Positions 32,406 through 37,776 of a stretch of DNA of 37,776 nucleotides are shown here, one piece after another (position 1 is the stretch's first letter; every line of letters starts with the position of its first letter). Origin of the DNA: Candidatus Kuenenia stuttgartensis (GTDB lineage Bacteria > Planctomycetota > Planctomycetia > Planctomycetales > Planctomycetaceae); the NCBI GenBank assembly GCA_945861465.1, contig CAMAVB010000045.1, positions 1 through 37,776 of the forward strand. Direction: 5' to 3'. The position numbers and the translations under genes are program-made. The notes beneath the pieces are model-generated. The model saw only the letters and a program-made list of their open reading frames with translations. It did not search any database and was not told the origin of the DNA.

Positions 32406-35400
32406 CTCATGCTGGCAACACTGTCGATGCGGAAGCTTCGTATCACAAACTTCAACGTATCGATTCGGTATGCGATGAATTTGAGCGGGCGTGGAACGAG
32501 CGTTCCTCTCCGAGCATTGATGTCTTCCTTGAAACGTACCCGGAACTGCCGCGGCCACAGCTTCTTTTCGAACTGATTTCTCTGGAGCGCAGTCTTCGCC
32601 ACCGCGCCGGGGAATCTCCGGAAATGGACGAATACGTCCGGCGATTTCCCCATGACAAGACGCCTGTCGAACTTGTGTGGTGCCAGGCAACTGAGTTGTC
32701 TTTTGCGGTTGCAGATTTGGCGTTGCCGGTTCCCGAGATTTCATTAGCGGAGCAGAAAACTCAACGCAGCGACCAGCGGGAACTCCCTGACAAAATCGGT
32801 GAATTCAGGATTCTGCGGGAACTTGGGCGCGGTGGTATGGGGATCGTGTACGAGGCGTTGCAGGAGTCCTTAAATCGTAACGTCGCGCTCAAGGTGTTGC
32901 CGCTGCTCGGGCGCTGCGATCAGCGGCAAATTCAGCGATTTCAGAATGAAGCGAGTGCTGCGGCACAGCTCCATCATGAGAATATCGTTCCGGTGTACTC
33001 AGTCGGGTTTGATGACGGAGTTCACTATTACGCGATGCAGATGATCGATGGGTATGATTTGTCTCATTACATCAGCCACGCGCGAAGTCTGGTGGAGTCG
33101 AAATCTGATCGCCCTTCAGGCGAAACGCCACAGTTGGCGGGTGAAGCAACCGTTGTCGGTCAACCAGATCGGATCCCTGAAGACGATCCTATTCTGGCCT
33201 GGCACAGCGGGATCACCGGCGTCTCGTACCCGTCGGCGGAATTCGTCGAAATGATGTCCGGTAAGAAATGCTCGATGATGGTCAACGATGTGTTGCTGCC
33301 GGTTGTCCAGATCGGCATCAAGGCCGCCGAAGCGCTCCATCATGCGCATCTGCTTGGGGTTGTGCATCGAGACATCAAGCCGTCCAATTTGCTGATGGAC
33401 CACGAGGGGAAAGTGTGGGTCACAGATTTTGGACTGGCTCAGGTTCAGGGAGTTGGTGCGCTCACGATGACCGGTGATGTGGTGGGAACGCTGCGCTACA
33501 TGAGTCCCGAACAGCCACTCGGGCAGCGCGTGCTGGTCGATCAGCGGACGGATATTTATTCGCTGGGAGTCACCCTCTACGAACTTCTGACGCTGAAAAA
33601 GGCCTACGATGGTCAGACGCCAAAAGAGATCATCAGGCAGGTCTGTTTCGATGAGCCGACATCAATCCACCGACTGAATCCCAGAGTTCCGGATGATCTT
33701 GAGACGATCGTGCTGAAGGCCATGTCCAGAAATCCCGACGACCGTTATCAGACGGCGCAGGAGCTTGCCGATGATCTGAAGCGGTTCAGCCAGGACGAGC
33801 CGATTCTGGCTCGCCGGCCAACCCTGATGCAGCGATCCCGGCGCTGGATCCGGCGGCATCTGGTGCTGGCATCATCGGCCGCCGTGGCGGTCGTTGTACT
33901 GTGCCTGACATCGATCGGCGCATCGGGGGTAATCTGGAACTCACTGATCGCCGAGACACAGCAGCGCAGGCGTGCGGAGTCGTTACTGGAAAAATCGGAG
34001 GGACTCCGTCTGTCTGTGAACTCGTCGCTCGAGCGAGACAGGAATCCGGGCCTTGCATTGGCGCTTGCAATCAGAAGCGCGGAAGTGAGCCCTGGCATGG
34101 ACGCCAACGCAGCTTTGCTGACCGCGATGCGCAGCAACCACGAGCTGAAAACATTCTCGCCGGGCACAGAAATCGCGGATCAGGTCTCGATCAGTCCCGA
34201 CGGACAACGGGTTGTCACAACGGTCTCGCGAGCATACTTCGGGGGAGGCAATTATCCGGCAATCGAATCCGATCCGATGACTGGGCAGACCTTGCGGACT
34301 TATGATGATGGCACCGCCATTACGTCCGCCGCCTACAGTCCCGATGGCAAACTGCTGCTCGCCACTTCAAGTCCGTCTCGTAATCTCGCGGGGAACGATG
34401 CGGCACCGGCATCCAGCATACACACGAATGCAACCGATGCGGTTCCAACGGTCTGGAATGCAACAACCGGCGCGAAGATAATTTCACTGAATGATGCATC
34501 GCTGGATGTGGTTGTCGGCACGATGTTCTCGCCTGATTCACAGCGAGTCGCTCTGCCGGGCCGCGATAACTCCATCAGAGTCTACAAAACTGCCGATGGT
34601 CAACTCGACAAACGGATGATAGGGCACACGGCTCAAGTTATCGCCGTGACCTTCAGTCCGGATGGAAAGCGATTGGTTTCTACGGCATTAGATCAAACTG
34701 TTCGCGTCTGGGATCTGGAATCTAGTGCGGAACTGGAGCAGTTTCCGGTCGAGACCGCGCCGAGGCCGGAACAGACTGCCGTGTTTGCCGATTCGGACAG
34801 ACTTGTGATTTCCACAAACGCGGGTACAAAGATCGTGTCTGTCAGCTCTAGGAAGCAGGACAATCCGCAACACTGGCCGGAATCAGCATCCGCCGTGAGC
34901 CGAGATGGAAGGCAGGTCGCGCTGCATTTGCCTTTCGGGACACACGTGGCAATACGGGACACTCTGTCGTTTCGACTGAATGCCGAAATTGACGCCGACG
35001 ATTCCATCGTTTCCATGGAGTTTAGCAGTGACGGAAGACGAATCCTGGTAACGACGGTCTCTCACGCGACCGTCTACAGTTGCGAGGATGGAGGAATCGT
35101 TGCGAAATTGCAGGGTCACACCGGAAGATTGCGGGCCGGCCGATTTACGCCTAACGACGAAAATCTCATCACAACTGCCGCCGATAGGACCGTTCGGTTT
35201 TGGTCTGTACGAAATGGCGAAGCACGTCTGAGACTGGCTGATGACCCTGCGCAGATCGCTCCTTCGCCATGGAACTTCAGTCAGGATTCTGCATTTGCAG
35301 TCATCGCGACGCAGCCCACGTGGAACTCGAAGGTTTTTGACTTCGCTGGCCGCCCCTCATCCATTGAGTTTTCCGGCAGAGTCAGCAGTCGCACAGTGAA

Positions 35401-37414
35401 TACGCATCGCCTTGTGACGATCGATGATCATCATGTCAATGTCTGGCATGCTCCATCGTCTGGAAGAATTGCGTCGCTCTCGTTGCAGTCGAAGACAGTT
35501 GTTGCCGCGATGCTTGTGCCGGGGACCGACGTGGTCGTGGTACTCACGGACAACGCTGCCGCAATTCTCTGGAATACAAAGACGCAGGATCGCATGTTGA
35601 TTGGGGACCCCGACGACGTGCCACTGGATGTTGACGTCCATCCGACAAACGGCAGCATTGTGCTCGCACTGCAAAATGGCATCTGCCACGTTGTCGATGC
35701 TGTCACGGGAACCATCAGCCGCACGCTGCCGCACGACCATGGCGTGCTTGCCGCAAACTTCAGCCCAACCGGAACCATGGTGCTTACAGTCGATACATCA
35801 AACACTGCGAGAGTATGGTCTCCGGACAACGATCTTCCTCTACAGACATTCAATACGGGCGGCGGTCCGATCGATCGAGCCCAGTTCTCTTCGGACGAAT
35901 CGGCGGTTGTTACCTGGAGTATGGAAGAACAGGACGCCGTGTCCGCATGGCAAATTGAGACCGGCGCGCTCATCGCCAGGACGGAAGCCATGGTGAGGCC
36001 CCGAGTCCTTGTCCATCCCTCGCAAGCCATTGCGGCGATTGCTTCCGCAAAGAATGGATTGATGCTGTGGAACTGGGAAACTGGTGAACAGCGGCGACTG
36101 TCTGACTCTCCCGCCAAATCGCCCATCTTCTTTGGGGACCATATCATGTCAATCGAGGCGGTCCCGGGGTTCCACGTCGCGAACTCCACTCTTCCAGGAA
36201 TTGGAGACAGCCCCGAATTTGCACGATCTGTGCTCATGATCCGTGATGTAGCGAATGCCGAAATTGTTGCCAGTCAGCCACTGGATTCGCAACCGGGGAA
36301 ACTGACACTTGATCTGGACACTGGGCAGGTTCTACTTTCCTGTATGACCCACAATGTGACTCTGCTGCGTATGCATGACCGTCAGAAATTGCCGTCAGTG
36401 GGTCATCATGCGGCTCCCATTGTTTTTGAAGCGATCACCGGGGATACCCAGAAGACTGTCTGTGCATCTTTGGACGGGACCGTCAGCGTGTGGGATCTCT
36501 CCGGAAGGCAATTGATTCCCCCGCTGGTACACGATCATCCGATCGTGAATGCGGCAATCAGCCCGGACGGAATTCGGCTTGCAACTTTTGATGCGACGGG
36601 AGCCGGAATACTCTGGGATTTGGAGAATGGCGAGAGAATCATGGAATTTCCGGGCCATGCTGGAATCGTTCCGATCATCCGATTCTCAGGTTCAGGCAAA
36701 CAACTGCTGACGTCCGGATCCGATTCGACCATTCACATCTGGGATCTGATCTCCAGGACGGAAACTCAGCTGAATTTCGAACCGGGAGTGATAGGTGCCG
36801 AATGGTCGCCGGACGACAGTCAACTTCTGGTCGTTACCGGGGAAGTTCAAAATGCGTTGAAAGATAAGGCTCGTCCGGCGGAATCGCTGCTGCCTTCAGC
36901 AGCATACCTGGTGGAACTCCGTAGTGGCGCAAGAACGAAGTTGAATGTCGAGAGCACGCCCAGGTTCGGTTGTTTTCGGCCGATCCTGGACCAGTTTGCC
37001 ATCGTTTCGGAAGACCGAAAAGTGACATTGTATGACATCGCCACTGGCAAAGCGGCCACCAAGTTCAATCCGAACCGACGCCCCATATTCAACGTCGCAT
37101 TCAGCCCGGATGGACAGGATCTGCTCGTCATGCATGATGACGAACTCTCACTTTGGGATCTCGATGTGGGTGACGAAATTATCCGCATTTCGAAAACGGA
37201 ATTGTTTTCTGGGGAACGATCATCGCTCAAAACACCAAGCGTTTGGAATCCGTTCAGTCCCGATGGTCAATGGATCCTCTCTTCCAGGCTGCATTTGGAA
37301 ATGTGGCCGCGTGACCCGCTGAAGGAAGTCCTCAAGCAGGTTCCGCGGCCATTGACAGATGCCGAGAAACGCAGATTCTCAGTCGATTTGATCGCTGAAG
37401 GTGCAAACAAGTAG
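32402..37414 (+). CDS. Membrane serine/threonine kinase with C-terminal WD40 repeat region
   Basis: 1670 residues. An N-terminal helical region (CDEFERAWNERSSPSIDVFL, EMDEYVRRFP) typical of planctomycete kinases precedes the kinase domain: glycine loop GRGGMG near 142, VALK lysine, HRDIKPSN near 321, DFGLAQ near 342, YMSPEQP. An unusual insertion of about 70 residues lies in the kinase between the hinge region and the HRD loop. A single transmembrane helix (about 487-510) follows. The remaining 1100 residues hold many WD40 repeats (VTFSPDGKRLVSTALDQTVR, RFTPNDENLITTAADRTVRF, IRFSGSGKQLLTSGSDSTIH), enough for two propellers. The propellers presumably face the exterior and sense or bind a partner. 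The start overlaps the ECF sigma stop, so the sigma factor is the likely kinase client. The TAG stop here is not in an E element. Confidence 0.93.
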   Translation: MTHAGNTVDAEASYHKLQRIDSVCDEFERAWNERSSPSIDVFLETYPELPRPQLLFELISLERSLRHRAGESPEMDEYVRRFPHDKTPVELVWCQATELSFAVADLALPVPEISLAEQKTQRSDQRELPDKIGEFRILRELGRGGMGIVYEALQESLNRNVALKVLPLLGRCDQRQIQRFQNEASAAAQLHHENIVPVYSVGFDDGVHYYAMQMIDGYDLSHYISHARSLVESKSDRPSGETPQLAGEATVVGQPDRIPEDDPILAWHSGITGVSYPSAEFVEMMSGKKCSMMVNDVLLPVVQIGIKAAEALHHAHLLGVVHRDIKPSNLLMDHEGKVWVTDFGLAQVQGVGALTMTGDVVGTLRYMSPEQPLGQRVLVDQRTDIYSLGVTLYELLTLKKAYDGQTPKEIIRQVCFDEPTSIHRLNPRVPDDLETIVLKAMSRNPDDRYQTAQELADDLKRFSQDEPILARRPTLMQRSRRWIRRHLVLASSAAVAVVVLCLTSIGASGVIWNSLIAETQQRRRAESLLEKSEGLRLSVNSSLERDRNPGLALALAIRSAEVSPGMDANAALLTAMRSNHELKTFSPGTEIADQVSISPDGQRVVTTVSRAYFGGGNYPAIESDPMTGQTLRTYDDGTAITSAAYSPDGKLLLATSSPSRNLAGNDAAPASSIHTNATDAVPTVWNATTGAKIISLNDASLDVVVGTMFSPDSQRVALPGRDNSIRVYKTADGQLDKRMIGHTAQVIAVTFSPDGKRLVSTALDQTVRVWDLESSAELEQFPVETAPRPEQTAVFADSDRLVISTNAGTKIVSVSSRKQDNPQHWPESASAVSRDGRQVALHLPFGTHVAIRDTLSFRLNAEIDADDSIVSMEFSSDGRRILVTTVSHATVYSCEDGGIVAKLQGHTGRLRAGRFTPNDENLITTAADRTVRFWSVRNGEARLRLADDPAQIAPSPWNFSQDSAFAVIATQPTWNSKVFDFAGRPSSIEFSGRVSSRTVNTHRLVTIDDHHVNVWHAPSSGRIASLSLQSKTVVAAMLVPGTDVVVVLTDNAAAILWNTKTQDRMLIGDPDDVPLDVDVHPTNGSIVLALQNGICHVVDAVTGTISRTLPHDHGVLAANFSPTGTMVLTVDTSNTARVWSPDNDLPLQTFNTGGGPIDRAQFSSDESAVVTWSMEEQDAVSAWQIETGALIARTEAMVRPRVLVHPSQAIAAIASAKNGLMLWNWETGEQRRLSDSPAKSPIFFGDHIMSIEAVPGFHVANSTLPGIGDSPEFARSVLMIRDVANAEIVASQPLDSQPGKLTLDLDTGQVLLSCMTHNVTLLRMHDRQKLPSVGHHAAPIVFEAITGDTQKTVCASLDGTVSVWDLSGRQLIPPLVHDHPIVNAAISPDGIRLATFDATGAGILWDLENGERIMEFPGHAGIVPIIRFSGSGKQLLTSGSDSTIHIWDLISRTETQLNFEPGVIGAEWSPDDSQLLVVTGEVQNALKDKARPAESLLPSAAYLVELRSGARTKLNVESTPRFGCFRPILDQFAIVSEDRKVTLYDIATGKAATKFNPNRRPIFNVAFSPDGQDLLVMHDDELSLWDLDVGDEIIRISKTELFSGERSSLKTPSVWNPFSPDGQWILSSRLHLEMWPRDPLKEVLKQVPRPLTDAEKRRFSVDLIAEGANK

Positions 37415-37503
37415 CGGCTTGCCTCGGTGGTCGCAGCGTTTGGTTCAGCAACGTGCCCGGCAGCCAAATTCGCTTCCACCTGGACAAGCCAGTTGGGAAG
37501 CAG

Positions 37504-37646
37504 CTAGTGCATCGTCAAGTCAACGAATTGGGGTTGAACTGCAGGCCGAACCAAGCGAAGCGCCGTTCCGGCAGGTCGGCCAATTGCCGGAACTGAGCTT
37601 CGCTTGGTCCGGCCTACCCTAAAATCAAGTCTTGGCGAAGCGCTAG
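37504..37646 (+). repeat. Element E5: free-standing terminal-inverted-repeat element
   Basis: 143 bp. The left end CTAGTGCATCGTCAA (37504-37518) and right end TTGGCGAAGCGCTAG (37632-37646) are imperfect inverted repeats. The core is a 30-bp palindrome with three mismatches (37544-37573 and 37585-37614, contains ACCAAGCGAAGC). It is tandem with E6, sharing CTAG at 37643-37646. It lies about 90 bp past the kinase-WD40 stop; the intervening bases show nothing recognisable. Confidence 0.8.
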
Positions 37647-37776
37647 TGCTCTGTCAACCTTTAAAGTTGGGGTTGAATTGTATTTGTACGACGGACTTCC
37701 AGTCCGTCGGCGGTAACCTTTGTCGACGGACTGGAAGTCCGTCGTACCCGAAAATTGAGCCTTGACAGAGCACTAG
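37643..37776 (+). repeat. Element E6: terminal-inverted-repeat element with perfect 15-bp ends
   Basis: 134 bp from CTAGTGCTCTGTCAA (37643-37657) to its exact reverse complement TTGACAGAGCACTAG (37762-37776, the last bases of the window). The core is a perfect 24-bp palindrome (37686-37709 and 37724-37747, GTACGACGGACTTCCAGTCC). It shares TTGGGGTTGAA near the left end with E5. This is the best-preserved member and the reference for the family. Confidence 0.88.

Overview
The window looks like a chromosomal segment of a planctomycete (Planctomycetota, probably a Planctomycetaceae-type lineage of moderate GC). The evidence is two PSCyt1/DUF1549/DUF1553 proteins paired with two DUF1501 proteins, a DUF1559 pseudopilin, three serine/threonine kinases (one fused to a STAND-type NTPase, one coupled to an ECF sigma factor and carrying a WD40 propeller region), a PEP-CTERM protein and a SUMF1-like remnant. 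No rRNA, tRNA, CRISPR array, integrase or complete insertion sequence was found.

Layout: 1-1706 (minus) is the N-terminal part of a kinase-STAND protein running off the left edge. 2225-8336 (plus) holds a DUF6807 (PmoA-like) protein, a PSCyt1-LamG-DUF1549-DUF1553 protein and a DUF1501 protein. 8582-13336 (minus) is a second PSCyt1/DUF1501 pair, convergent to the first. 13601-13883 is a decayed SUMF1 fragment. 13984-19829 (minus) carries a GH63-type glycosidase, an S9 glutamyl-endopeptidase-like peptidase and a DUF423 membrane protein. 20042-21778 (plus) is a membrane serine/threonine kinase. 21966-26045 holds a pseudopilin-like DUF1559 gene (minus) divergent from a histidine kinase/NtrC-type regulator pair (plus), with a good sigma-54 promoter match between them. 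26176-30238 (minus) is a 370-residue unknown protein, a PspA/IM30 protein and a two-module AAA ATPase. 30484-31095 (minus) is a CHRD-domain PEP-CTERM protein. 31782-37414 (plus) is an ECF sigma factor overlapping a 1670-residue kinase-WD40 protein.

The most unusual material lies between the genes. Many gaps are filled with long, often perfect palindromes, and several belong to dispersed families visible within this one window. Family E has inverted ends reading TAGTGCTCTGTCAA, and in four genes the TAG stop codon is itself the first three bases of that end. Family B is a 235-245 bp repeat present twice in inverted orientation, each copy just after a stop codon with the same end facing the gene. 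Family D is a 101 bp element with inverted ends, present twice, each just before a gene start in the same relative orientation. The palindromic core of one E element recurs inside a differently framed element, suggesting modular outer frames with exchangeable cores.

Protein-level candidates for a functional system are (i) the sigma-54-linked histidine kinase/regulator/pseudopilin locus, which resembles PilS-PilR control of pilin, and (ii) the unknown protein/PspA/AAA locus, which resembles an ESCRT-III-like protein with a dedicated remodelling ATPase. All assignments come from reading the sequence; no database search was run.
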